Of a DNA stretch of 16,128 nt, positions 6,526 through 13,799 are shown in pieces. Source of the DNA: an uncultured Elusimicrobium sp. (GTDB taxonomy: Bacteria > Elusimicrobiota > Elusimicrobia > Elusimicrobiales > Elusimicrobiaceae); assembly GCA_937891135.1 (NCBI GenBank), contig CALAFB010000080.1:1-16128 (forward strand), written 5' to 3'. Numbering within the stretch: position 1 is the first letter of the stretch; every line of letters begins with the position of its first letter. The translations under genes were made by a program, and so were the position numbers. Under the pieces are notes generated by a model, which ran no database searches, was not told where the DNA came from, and saw only the letters and a list, made by a program, of their open reading frames with translations.

Positions 6526-7226
6526 TTCGGGAACCCTACATCTTTTTATCGCAGAATTACGTCAAATATGCTCTAGATGAGCAATCTAACGCGGTGTCTT
6601 TGAAGAATTTAGAGCTAAGTAATCTGCCCTACATTTTAAAGATTTACCTTACGGACAAATACGGCAATTATATCAACCGTAGTATCGATACTCTCTTGCT
6701 TGAAGATACTAACATGGTCAGCGCAACCCTAGAGTATGAGAAAGAGGGGCAGTATTACCCATGGTTCACACTATCCGGCAATGCCGATACTACCGTTCTC
6801 TTAAAAAATCCCGAGCCAGTTTCGGCATGTTCTATCCGCATTACTATCCCAGCCGAAGGCAACCCGAGCGTGGTCAATATTGGCAAGTTAGGGCTTTATA
6901 AGTATTTATGCGATTTGTGCGCGGAAACAGACAGTTCTTTTAAGGTTGATGCCAACTCAGGCAGTTACCGCACCTTATCGGGCGATGTGGTGTATTACGG
7001 GGACTATGGCAAATGGGAAAGCAAGATAAAGATTGGCAACCTACCCAAGGAACAATTTGACCTTTTAACCAAAGAAATCCGTGAAACCACCGAGCTAACT
7101 ATTATCCCGTTTAAGGATTTCGATTTTACTGCAGTATATGAGTGCTATGTGGATCCGGAAATAGAGTACGAAGTCAACCGCAAGACCGAGTTATACGAAT
7201 TAAAACTAGAGGCACAGGAACTATGA
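6522..7226 (+). CDS. Distal tail (Dit-like) or minor tail protein
   Basis: A 234-residue protein with a strong SD (AAGGAGGA, 6506-6513) and an ATGA overlap with the tape measure. It appears to be beta-rich throughout: a start MIREPYIFLSQNYVKYALDE, strands with LPYILKIYLTDKYGN, a jelly-roll-like middle (TTVLLKNPEPVSACSIRITI), and a C-terminal segment GDYGKWESKIKIGNLPKEQF, then LTIIPFKDFDF and YELKLEAQEL. A protein of this size between tape measure and hub is normally the distal tail protein, a hexameric ring joining tube to hub. The C-terminal part resembles the tube-like fold those proteins contain. The residues do not give a decisive Dit signature, so the role is inferred largely from position and size. 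Confidence 0.6.
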   Translation: MIREPYIFLSQNYVKYALDEQSNAVSLKNLELSNLPYILKIYLTDKYGNYINRSIDTLLLEDTNMVSATLEYEKEGQYYPWFTLSGNADTTVLLKNPEPVSACSIRITIPAEGNPSVVNIGKLGLYKYLCDLCAETDSSFKVDANSGSYRTLSGDVVYYGDYGKWESKIKIGNLPKEQFDLLTKEIRETTELTIIPFKDFDFTAVYECYVDPEIEYEVNRKTELYELKLEAQEL

Positions 7227-9595
7227 TAAATCTGCCAAGTGAATTATTAAAACTGCAACAAGGACACGATTTAAGACCACTTAAACCGTTCGTACTACTT
7301 TACCGTAACAAATGGAACGAACAGACAAACAAATATGTGGTAGAAGATACACCCATTGATGTATCGCTAATGGTTATCAAACCCAACACATTATCGATGA
7401 CCTTAGATGTGAACGAAGTGGCGCAGTACAATGCCAACAATATCACACTCTCTTTAGCAGACAAGAACAATCGTTTTGTGGAAGGGACACCGCATAGTTA
7501 TTTTCCGGAAGGTTACCAACTCTATGGCTCCCGCATGGTCCTTTATTATGGCATTAACACGAACAACCGGACTGCACTTTTTACGGGGGCAATAAAAGAT
7601 TTGCCAACCTATAAACCCGAACTGCATCAGGTAGATATTAAACTGGTCAGTCCCTTGGAACTTTTAAAGGATATGGAAGCTAAGGAGTTTTCGGAAAACA
7701 TTGTAAGTGAGACTTTAACATTTAACCATACAGACTCTGAAGGCCATCGTGTTTATCGTACAAGCGGTACAGGTGTAGGTGGTATTTGGGCGGTATATGT
7801 GAATGGAGCAAAGATTGCGGAAGGGGCCGACTACTCGGTAAGCAACCTCAATGTGCTCGGACAACCCGCCTATATTACTATCACGAACAACGCACTCAGC
7901 ATTAATGTTGTAAGTGCGGACTATTACAAATGGTACACCGGATTAACCATAGAACAAGTGGTAACAGGACTAGCCGCCATTGCCGGATACGAAAACGAAA
8001 CCGCGCAAATCCGCAATGTAGTATGGCGCACCGCAGTTCGAAACTACATATCCGACATAAGTGTGGTTATGGGGTTGGGCTACTATAAAAACGGAGACAA
8101 CTACAACTTTAACTGGCTAAATACACGGGATGGTGTATGGCATAACACAACCGCCACTGGTGAAAGCCGTATTGCACGCGCTCATATTTTGCCCGAAAAC
8201 TTTGAGACAGAGTTTAACATCCGCATGGACTTTAATGGTGGCTCTTGGGGTGGCACACATGCTTTTTACCTTATAGGGACTAATTACACAGGAAGCATCT
8301 TGAATGATGGATTACGTGCGTACTTGTATAAGTATTCAAGCGGAACATACCATTTTGGGTTTGACATTATTACAGGAGGCTCGTTAAGTAACGATATTTG
8401 GAGCCAAGAGTTTAGTGGGGTAAGTTATCTTGTCACGCAAAGAATAAAAATACGCAAGTTAGGTGCACAGTGGTATCTGTATGTAAATGGGTCACAAGTT
8501 GCTACTTTTACCAAAGCAATAAATGTGAACTATGACCTTTTATTTGCGTCCGTTAGATTGACATGGAGCAATTTGGATCAAGTATGGCGTGCGCTCGATG
8601 CCAATGGCAACCAAATAGGGCCGGATATGTACAATCCTGGCATCCTTACATCCACCATAGATAAAACCGTCAGTCCATCAGCAGTTTGGGGCGCAGTAAA
8701 TGTACAGACGGAAGGGAGTGGCAACAGCCGCCTTAAAGTGTATTTTTCCAACGCTGGTGCAAACTTTGACGGAGGAACTGTGTATGAAAGCGGTGCTCAA
8801 ATCGGAAGGAGCGAGCGGTTTTTGCGGTATGTGTTAGAGGTTGGCTCTGCTCCTGCCGCAGGGTTTAATATTGTTTTTCAAAGTGCGTATTATCTAAACA
8901 ATACATTGCTCTTACAGCTTGTTAAATTGACTGGTCTTACGGTGTTGGAAGCACTTCAAAACTTCGCACTTATCAGCGGTTATGAATTCGGAGTCAACCG
9001 TAATGGTATATTCTTTTTCCGTCCACGGGTGCAAAGCTCTGAACCTATCTACAACTTGGATCATACCGAAATTGTAAAGGTGGATAGCATTAAAAAGGAT
9101 TTATCGGATTTCTTTACAAAACTAACACTCATTTTTGCGGAAACACCGTTAGAGTTTTATGCCAACGAAGGCGAACGTCCTACACCGATAGACAGGTATG
9201 GCATTGTAAACAAAGAGATTGATAAACCGGAAATCCTCAACTTTGATAATCCCGAATTGGCGCAGGCCATCGGTCCACAGTTGTTAGCGATTTATTCCAA
9301 CCTCCGAAACCAACTGCAAGTAACTGCAAAGTTAAACCTAGCATTGGAACTCGGGGACATTGTAAATCTCAAACGTTCGTATCCGGAAACAGCCGACAGG
9401 GAAGCAAGCGATTTGAACAAGTACGAACGCCAACAAACCTATTACCGAGCATGCAAAATCGTCGGTATTAATTACAACTTTGCCAAAAAGCAGGTGTCTT
9501 ACACTTTACAGGACATGAGTGATAACAATAACAAACCGCAGGCCGAGTTTTACGAGTTTGTTTATGATTTACCAATTCAACTGGGAGTGAAATAA
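7223..9595 (+). CDS. Tail hub / tail-associated protein with inserted lectin-like domain
   Basis: A 790-residue protein starting MINLPSELLKLQQGHDLRPL at ATG 7223, behind CAGGAAC and in an ATGA overlap with the Dit-like gene. An ATG at 7142 in the same frame lies inside that gene and is rejected. Residues 1-150 look like the beta-rich hub N-terminus (NEVAQYNANNITLSLADKNN, YGSRMVLYYGINTNN, ALFTGAIKDLP). About 320-450 resembles a LamG/concanavalin A-like sandwich (ETEFNIRMDFNGGSWGG; RIKIRKLGAQWYLYVNGSQV). Residues 565-790 return to hub-type sequence: LEALQNFALISGYEFGVNRN, KKDLSDFFTKLTLIF, YGIVNKEIDKPEILN and NLALELGDIVNLKR, matching the gp27/Tal-like C-terminal domain. It would sit at the tail tip, with the insert contacting surface sugars. 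No peptidase motif was seen. Confidence 0.78.
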   Translation: MINLPSELLKLQQGHDLRPLKPFVLLYRNKWNEQTNKYVVEDTPIDVSLMVIKPNTLSMTLDVNEVAQYNANNITLSLADKNNRFVEGTPHSYFPEGYQLYGSRMVLYYGINTNNRTALFTGAIKDLPTYKPELHQVDIKLVSPLELLKDMEAKEFSENIVSETLTFNHTDSEGHRVYRTSGTGVGGIWAVYVNGAKIAEGADYSVSNLNVLGQPAYITITNNALSINVVSADYYKWYTGLTIEQVVTGLAAIAGYENETAQIRNVVWRTAVRNYISDISVVMGLGYYKNGDNYNFNWLNTRDGVWHNTTATGESRIARAHILPENFETEFNIRMDFNGGSWGGTHAFYLIGTNYTGSILNDGLRAYLYKYSSGTYHFGFDIITGGSLSNDIWSQEFSGVSYLVTQRIKIRKLGAQWYLYVNGSQVATFTKAINVNYDLLFASVRLTWSNLDQVWRALDANGNQIGPDMYNPGILTSTIDKTVSPSAVWGAVNVQTEGSGNSRLKVYFSNAGANFDGGTVYESGAQIGRSERFLRYVLEVGSAPAAGFNIVFQSAYYLNNTLLLQLVKLTGLTVLEALQNFALISGYEFGVNRNGIFFFRPRVQSSEPIYNLDHTEIVKVDSIKKDLSDFFTKLTLIFAETPLEFYANEGERPTPIDRYGIVNKEIDKPEILNFDNPELAQAIGPQLLAIYSNLRNQLQVTAKLNLALELGDIVNLKRSYPETADREASDLNKYERQQTYYRACKIVGINYNFAKKQVSYTLQDMSDNNNKPQAEFYEFVYDLPIQLGVK

Positions 9596-9596
9596 T

Positions 9597-9866
9597 ATGG
9601 ACTTAACCCCAAACAAAATAGACGGACACGATTTGCCCATTACAGCCAAGAGAATTGCCTCAAGCGAGTGGAACCAACTGGTCGCTTCCTGTATGGCATT
9701 TATCTCTGCCGCAGGGTTAACACCTGACGGATCGGACCCCGAGCAATTTCTAAATGCTTTCAAAATAATAGCGGCAAACTTGGAACTAGTCGGAGCCAAT
9801 ACTAACCTTGCCAATTTAACTGAGACGGGCGAGGCACACTTTGCACATCCGGATTTAAGCAATATA
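9597..9866 (+). repeat. First copy of a duplicated N-terminal fibre module
   Basis: Codons 1-90 align without a gap to codons 1-90 of the gene starting at 10200, 603 bases downstream. By hand I count about 61 identical residues of 90. DNA similarity includes an exact 18-base match, GTCGCTTCCTGTATGGCA, at 9681-9698 and 10284-10301. Confidence 0.85.
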
Positions 9867-10190
9867 ACGGCATCCGCAAAATTAACAGCCGCTAGTTGGG
9901 TATTCCCAAATTACACAAATGGAGTAGCGATTTCTATTCCTTTTTCCGGTAATGGAGTATGGACTGCCCCATCTAACGGTTGGGTCAATGTTACCGTAGG
10001 TGGCTCATACATGAACGGTTATCGCCTGTTCGCTAATGGCGCACTCGTATGGCAAAGTGGAGACGATATAAATGCCAATACGAAATGGGCAGGTGTAGTC
10101 ATACCCGTAGCCGCAGGGACACAGTTATATTACGACAACCTTGGTACATACGCATTTGAGACCATAACCACCGTATTTTACGCGGCATAG
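9597..10190 (+). CDS. Receptor-binding/fibre protein A (conserved N-terminal module, variable C-terminus)
   Basis: A 197-residue protein one base after the hub stop, with GGGAG upstream. Residues 1-90 form a module shared with the next gene at about two-thirds identity (DGxDLPIT, SEWNQLVASCMA, LTPD, ELVGANT, NLTE, PDLSNI). Residues 100-197 are beta-rich: SIPFSGNGVWTAPSNGWVNV, LFANGALVWQSGDD and VVIPVAAGTQLYYDN, resembling the small sandwich domains at phage fibre tips ('W.aP.~G.v.v....v.NG..v'). The likely arrangement is that the shared half anchors the protein to the tail tip and the other half binds the receptor. This is inference from modular structure and position; I do not recognise a named family with certainty. 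Confidence 0.65.
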   Translation: MDLTPNKIDGHDLPITAKRIASSEWNQLVASCMAFISAAGLTPDGSDPEQFLNAFKIIAANLELVGANTNLANLTETGEAHFAHPDLSNITASAKLTAASWVFPNYTNGVAISIPFSGNGVWTAPSNGWVNVTVGGSYMNGYRLFANGALVWQSGDDINANTKWAGVVIPVAAGTQLYYDNLGTYAFETITTVFYAA

Positions 10191-10199
10191 GAGAACGAG

Positions 10200-10469
10200 A
10201 TGAATCTATCAAGTGACAAAATGGACGGACGAGATTTGCCTATCACGCAGACTAGGATTTCTGCTAGTGAGTGGAATCAGCTTGTCGCTTCCTGTATGGC
10301 AATTATCCATGCGGCAGAACTCACTCCGGACAGCGAAGATGGACAGCAACTACTCAATGCTATCAAAACAGTAGTAGCAAACATGGAACTGGTCGGTGCA
10401 AACACGGCTCTTTCCAATCTAACTGAACAAGGAGAAACGCATTTTATTAAACCGGACTTAAGCAATATC
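10200..10469 (+). repeat. Second copy of the duplicated N-terminal fibre module
   Basis: Partner of the copy at 9597-9866. The alignment is gapless in protein, and similarity stops sharply after PDLSNI, where the C-terminal domains begin. Many codon differences show that the duplication is not recent. Confidence 0.85.
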
Positions 10470-10814
10470 AATCAAACCGGACAAGAGAACATTATTTCGA
10501 TAGTAAACAATTCCTTGCAGACCGCTAGTAACCCATTAGCACCTGACTACTCACGCGCTATTGGCAGAACATGGGGGCAGACCTACACCGCAGATATGCA
10601 GGGTTATGTGTTGCTCTCTATTCGCACTTATAACTCGCAAGGGTATCTTACGATTTGCGGTCGCTCATTTATGATGGGCGGCTACGATGACAATGATGGT
10701 GGTGGCGACTCCATCATGGTACCTGTGGCAATTGGGGATACCTATGCCGCAACAGGTTCCGCACAGTCTGTTAGCCAATATCTTTTTATTCCGATTAAAG
10801 GAGCAACAGTATGA
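10200..10814 (+). CDS. Receptor-binding/fibre protein B (paralogue of the preceding gene)
   Basis: A 204-residue paralogue whose first 90 residues repeat the module of the preceding protein, then diverge completely. After a short helical linker (ENIISIVNNSLQTASNPLAP) the C-terminal 90 residues are beta-rich with Gly/Asp-rich loops (GYVLLSIRTYNSQGYLTICG, MMGGYDDNDGGGDSIMVPVA, IGDTYAATGSAQS, QYLFIPIKG). The 'VPVA.GdtY' strand matches the equivalent 'IPVAAGTQLYY' strand of the first copy, suggesting the same fold with changed surface. The SD GGAG is fused to the preceding stop (TAGGAG). The stop overlaps the next ATG (ATGA). Roles as in the first copy are inferred: an anchor plus a second receptor specificity. 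Confidence 0.65.
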   Translation: MNLSSDKMDGRDLPITQTRISASEWNQLVASCMAIIHAAELTPDSEDGQQLLNAIKTVVANMELVGANTALSNLTEQGETHFIKPDLSNINQTGQENIISIVNNSLQTASNPLAPDYSRAIGRTWGQTYTADMQGYVLLSIRTYNSQGYLTICGRSFMMGGYDDNDGGGDSIMVPVAIGDTYAATGSAQSVSQYLFIPIKGATV

Positions 10815-11143
10815 CAGTAAAGTATGCAACTATAACCAATCAAGAAACCAAAACCGTAGATGTCGGTCTTGGGACGAATGAAGAGTTCTATAAATCTATC
10901 GGCATGACACAAATGGACGTGGAACAGGCCTACAACGGAGCTTGGTATCTCAAAGGGTATGCGCCACAAAAACCCGAACCTACACCGCAAGAACAAATCC
11001 GTGCCTTGGAAGCGCAGATTACGGACCGCAATATCCGGTGTGCTTTGCTAGGTGACCAATATGCCATAGACAGGATAACGGAGATTGAAAACCTTATCGC
11101 TAATTTACGAGAGAAGATTCCCGTACAAGGAGAAGAACAATAA
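10811..11143 (+). CDS. Small fibre-associated protein, possible tail fibre assembly chaperone
   Basis: A 110-residue protein starting in an ATGA overlap with fibre B, after AAAGGAG. The first half is a small alpha/beta unit (VKYATITNQETKTVDVGLGT, then EEFYKSIGMTQMDVEQAYNG, then AWYLKGYAPQKP). A Pro/Glu linker follows (KPEPTPQEQ), then two helices (IRALEAQITDRNIRCALLGD and RITEIENLIANLREKIP). This layout is common for small proteins encoded just after tail fibres, including fibre assembly chaperones, and the 'qi..lea.it.R.ir.allG' piece recurs in such genes. It could instead be a minor tail component. The stop overlaps the next ATG by one base (TAATG). Confidence 0.5.
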   Translation: MTVKYATITNQETKTVDVGLGTNEEFYKSIGMTQMDVEQAYNGAWYLKGYAPQKPEPTPQEQIRALEAQITDRNIRCALLGDQYAIDRITEIENLIANLREKIPVQGEEQ

Positions 11144-11382
11144 TGGACCTAAACTTTGACGTCATTTGGAAGGTGCTTGGCATTGTGTTTGCCTGTGGTG
11201 CTATTTACGGGGAGCTCAAAGCCATCCGAAAAGACATTGCTCGGCTCGAGGCCAAGCAAGACAAATATAACCATCTTCAAGAACGGATGGTACGGGCAGA
11301 GGAAAGTGCCAAATCTGCTCATAAACGAATTGATACTTTGGAGGGTAAGCATGGACAAAACATTAATCACTCCGCATTTTAG
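11143..11382 (+). CDS. Holin-like / lysis accessory membrane protein
   Basis: A 79-residue protein with one predicted membrane segment near the N-terminus (about 7-23, DVIWKVLGIVFACGAIYGEL). The rest is a charged coiled coil (IRKDIARLEAKQDKYNHLQE, then RMVRAEESAKSAHKRIDTLE). Small one-segment proteins with a cytoplasmic or periplasmic coiled coil are common beside phage endolysins as holins, holin partners or spanin-like parts. The next gene is an endolysin and overlaps it by 32 nt, which supports a lysis role. With one segment it differs from the commoner two- or three-segment holins. XhlA-type proteins have the reverse order (coiled coil, then membrane segment). SD GGAGAAG. Confidence 0.58.
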   Translation: MDLNFDVIWKVLGIVFACGAIYGELKAIRKDIARLEAKQDKYNHLQERMVRAEESAKSAHKRIDTLEGKHGQNINHSAF

Positions 11383-11791
11383 TTTTGAGGAACTTACGAA
11401 AACCAACTATGTGGAGTACAAATCAACCGTAGAGTTAGTAGCCAAGGAAAACTTGGAAAAAGTAACGGAACTGGCATGGCATTTGGAGTCCTTACGGGCA
11501 ATTATCGGGTCTCCGCTAATTATTACATCTGCGGTTCGGAGTGAGGAGTTAAATACGGCCCTAAATGGCAGTAAGACCTCACAGCACCTGCTTGTGGAGG
11601 CGGTGGACTTTGTACCCCAAAACAAAGGCGCAAAATCTGCCCTAAAAGCCATTGTTAAAAGTGGCTACCCATTTGGACAGCTTATCTTGGAAAAGCGCGG
11701 ACTCGGGCAAATAATCCACTTCGGGGTTGGAACCAAACGGGAAGTGCTTTATAGTCCGAAACAAGGAGTGTATGAAGCATGGAAAGAATAA
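11351..11791 (+). CDS. Endolysin, M15-family zinc D-Ala/L-Ala-type peptidase
   Basis: A 146-residue single-domain enzyme that would cut peptide bonds of peptidoglycan stems to release virions. It has the peptidase M15_3 layout: HFSFEELTKTNY (9-20), a helix, then LIITSAVRSEELNTALNG (56-73; family 'i.iTSgyRs..lN'), SQHLLVEAVDF (77-87) with zinc ligands His79 and Asp86, QLILE (110-114), and IIHFG (121-125) with the third ligand His123. The Gly normal in S-x-H-x-x-G-x-A-x-D is Val82. There is no signal peptide, so export would need a holin, fitting the membrane protein upstream. I chose ATG 11351 (SD GGAGGG); the same frame is open upstream to 11156 but only inside the membrane-protein gene. Confidence 0.82.
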   Translation: MDKTLITPHFSFEELTKTNYVEYKSTVELVAKENLEKVTELAWHLESLRAIIGSPLIITSAVRSEELNTALNGSKTSQHLLVEAVDFVPQNKGAKSALKAIVKSGYPFGQLILEKRGLGQIIHFGVGTKREVLYSPKQGVYEAWKE

Positions 11792-12426
11792 AACTTTTTA
11801 AGGGTGATGATACCGACTTTAATGAGAGCGAGTTCCTTATCATTCGGCTAGAAACCAATGCCACATTGGAAGGGTTTAAGGCCAGTTTCCGATTGGGAAG
11901 TTTTGTGCAGGATTTTGCGGATATAACCAGTAAAACTTTGAAGATAGTGATACCGCATGCTACCACAAAACAATTTCCTGTTGGTAACCTAAACGGGACA
12001 TTGCGTTTGGAAGATAGTTTAGGCAGATACCAAACCATTACAAACACGATCCCGTTTGCGATTACCAAAGAGGTATTCACACGCGAGCCGGAAGAGATAA
12101 TTTTGCCGACACCGGAAAATTATCCCATAACGATTGTGCTCTCTCTGCTATCGGGCGACTATGACAATTTTATTCACAAGCCGTCCATTAACGGAGTCAC
12201 GCTAACGGGCAACAAAACAAGCGAAGAACTAAAGCTCGCATTTGTTTACACGCAGGGCGAGGCATCGAACACATGGGTAATTGACCATGAGCTCGATAAA
12301 TACCCAAGCGTAACGGTTGTAGATAGTGCCAATACGGTAGTGGTTGGCCACATAACCTACATCGATAGAAATCAACTGATAGTCCGGTTTAACGGTACTT
12401 TCAAAGGCAAAGCATATCTTAACTAG
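11779..12426 (+). CDS. Fibre/baseplate upper protein with N-terminal anchor and C-terminal tail-fibre repeat domain
   Basis: A 215-residue protein. Residues 1-100 resemble the N-terminal domain of BppU-type baseplate proteins (RIKLFKGDDTDFN...FLIIRL, ...GFKASFRLGSFVQDFADI, then LRLEDSLGRYQTITNTIPF). Residues 126-152 carry the fibre motif YDNFIHKPSINGVTLTGNKT. Residues 157-215 carry a recurrent fibre domain (YTQGEASNTWVIDHELDKYP, SVTVVDSANTVVVGHITY, then a GKAYLN end), seen as 'W.I.H.l.kyPsv.vvds.g' in many phages. The likely role is a scaffold linking tail tip and adhesins. The ATG at 11779 follows AAGGAG at 11763-11768 and overlaps the endolysin end by 13 nt. Confidence 0.65.
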   Translation: MERIKLFKGDDTDFNESEFLIIRLETNATLEGFKASFRLGSFVQDFADITSKTLKIVIPHATTKQFPVGNLNGTLRLEDSLGRYQTITNTIPFAITKEVFTREPEEIILPTPENYPITIVLSLLSGDYDNFIHKPSINGVTLTGNKTSEELKLAFVYTQGEASNTWVIDHELDKYPSVTVVDSANTVVVGHITYIDRNQLIVRFNGTFKGKAYLN

Positions 12427-12435
12427 GAGAAAATT

Positions 12436-13512
12436 ATGGCAGAGAAAAACGTATTAATTGACTTAAACTTAAACAACAATGAAATTCAAAACGTCGTCTT
12501 GCAGAATTTAGCGGCGGAACCCACCGGAAAGGAAGGCAAAATCTACTACGATAGTGCGTCCGGTGTCAAAGCACCTAAGTTTTATGATGGGACAGCTTGG
12601 AAACAACTCGCTAAAAAGGACGAGCTTCCAGTTGTAAATAATGCCACATTAACCATCCAAAAGAACGGTTCCAATGTGCAGACCTTTACGGCAAACGCTA
12701 GTTCCAACAAAACTGCCAACATTATCGTGCCTACCAAAACATCGGACATCACGAACGATAGTGGCTTTATTACCAAAGAGGTCAACGACCTAACCAACTA
12801 TACCAAGACAAGTGACCTTCCTAGTGTTGCTACATCCGGTAACTTTGCGGACTTACAAAACAAGCCGACAACTATTGCAGGATATGGTATCACGGATGCT
12901 TATACTAAAACGGAAATCGACAACAAAGTGGCGAGCGTTTACAAGTACAAAGGAAGCGTAGCGACTTATGCGGCCTTGCCGAGTACGGGGCAAGTCGTAG
13001 GTGATGTCTACAACGTGGAAGAAAACGGTGCAAACTATGCGTGGGACGGAACCACTTGGGACAAGTTGGGCGAAACGATTGATTTTAGTCCATACTTGCT
13101 TAAAACCGAGGCGGCTTCTACCTATGCTACTATTACCAACTTAAATAAAAAAGCTCCGTTAGCAAGTCCGTCATTAACCGGAACTCCGAAAGCACCTACT
13201 GCGGCGGCAGGGACGAATACTACCCAAATCGCTACGACCGCTTTCGTGCAGAACGCTATTGCGGCTTACAGTATTACTTTAACTGCTACCAACCCTGCGC
13301 TTACACCTTCTAGCGGTATCTGCACTTGGACGATTAGTAATACTCTCAACAACGCAGATGTCCTCTGCTCGGTGCGTGAGGTAACATCCGGAGAAGAAGT
13401 GTTTGCCTCGATTACTTATTCTGCGGCATCTATTGTAATCAAAATCAATTCTTCTGCGAACATTGCGGCTGATACCTATAAGGCGGTAATTATCGGGCAG
13501 AAAGGAAGTTAA
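12436..13512 (+). CDS. Tail fibre protein with multiple short fibre repeats
   Basis: A 358-residue modular fibre. Residues 4-60 are an N-terminal unit (LIDLNLNNNEIQNVVLQNLA ... PKFYDGTAWKQLA). About 69-98 is a small beta unit also found in the next gene (NNATLTIQKNGSNVQTFTAN). Residues 103-113 are SDITNDSGFIT, and 132-165 the classical GNFADLQNKPTTIAGYGITD, AYTKTEIDN. Then comes an YKYKGSVATYAALPSTGQVV...WDGTTWDKLGE domain (about 169-213) and SPSLTGTPKAP...QIATTAFVQ (244-272), the lambda Stf-like fibre repeat. Residues 280-358 form a beta-rich C-terminal head. Such fibres are usually trimeric. The SD AGGAG is fused to the preceding TAG. It ends in tandem TAA TAG. Confidence 0.8.
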   Translation: MAEKNVLIDLNLNNNEIQNVVLQNLAAEPTGKEGKIYYDSASGVKAPKFYDGTAWKQLAKKDELPVVNNATLTIQKNGSNVQTFTANASSNKTANIIVPTKTSDITNDSGFITKEVNDLTNYTKTSDLPSVATSGNFADLQNKPTTIAGYGITDAYTKTEIDNKVASVYKYKGSVATYAALPSTGQVVGDVYNVEENGANYAWDGTTWDKLGETIDFSPYLLKTEAASTYATITNLNKKAPLASPSLTGTPKAPTAAAGTNTTQIATTAFVQNAIAAYSITLTATNPALTPSSGICTWTISNTLNNADVLCSVREVTSGEEVFASITYSAASIVIKINSSANIAADTYKAVIIGQKGS

Positions 13513-13524
13513 TAGGAGTTTAAC

Positions 13525-13791
13525 ATGGCGAGTAAGTTCTTAAACATTGATACCGACAGTACACTTTCCGGCAATAGTGACAGCGCAGTAGCAAGTCAAA
13601 AGGCTGTAAAGACATATGTGGACGGGAAAATCCCTACTGTCGGTAATGCCACGATAACGATCACGCAAGGCGGTGTTACCAAGGGCACGTTTACGGTTAA
13701 CCAAAGTAGCAACCAAACCGTAGAATTAAGTGCGCCGAGTAGCGCGGATGTTACCTACGTGGCAGAAACAGAAACCTTGGTATTTAACTAG
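13525..13791 (+). CDS. Short fibre module protein
   Basis: An 88-residue protein after TAGGAG at 13513-13518. Residues 1-36 match the fibre unit 'i.tD..lsGnSD..vaSQkAvktYvd.k' (NIDTDSTLSGNSDSAVASQK, AVKTYVDGK). Residues 41-68 are a beta unit, NATITITQGGVTKGTFTVNQ and following, similar to residues 69-98 of the preceding fibre. It ends in AETETLVFN with no C-terminal receptor-binding head. It may be a free-standing shaft segment, a spacer that joins other fibre chains, or a fibre that lost its head domain. The frame is intact with good start and stop signals, so it looks like a real gene and not debris. Confidence 0.65.
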   Translation: MASKFLNIDTDSTLSGNSDSAVASQKAVKTYVDGKIPTVGNATITITQGGVTKGTFTVNQSSNQTVELSAPSSADVTYVAETETLVFN

Positions 13792-13799
13792 GAGAACGA

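Noticed and set aside
7142..7222. Upstream ATG for the tail hub
   Set aside because: The added 27 residues are an out-of-frame reading of the Dit-like gene's conserved C-terminus. ATG 7223 gives an ATGA overlap with AGGA upstream, as at other junctions here.
11143..11210. Lipobox-like F-A-C in the holin-like protein suggesting a lipoprotein spanin
   Set aside because: Phe at the -2 position, no basic N-terminal region, and a long charged coiled coil after the segment fit a simple membrane anchor better than a signal peptidase II site.
11156..11350. Upstream ATG extending the endolysin by 65 residues
   Set aside because: The extension is an alternative reading of the holin-like gene. The M15 fold begins normally at ATG 11351, which has GGAGGG before it.
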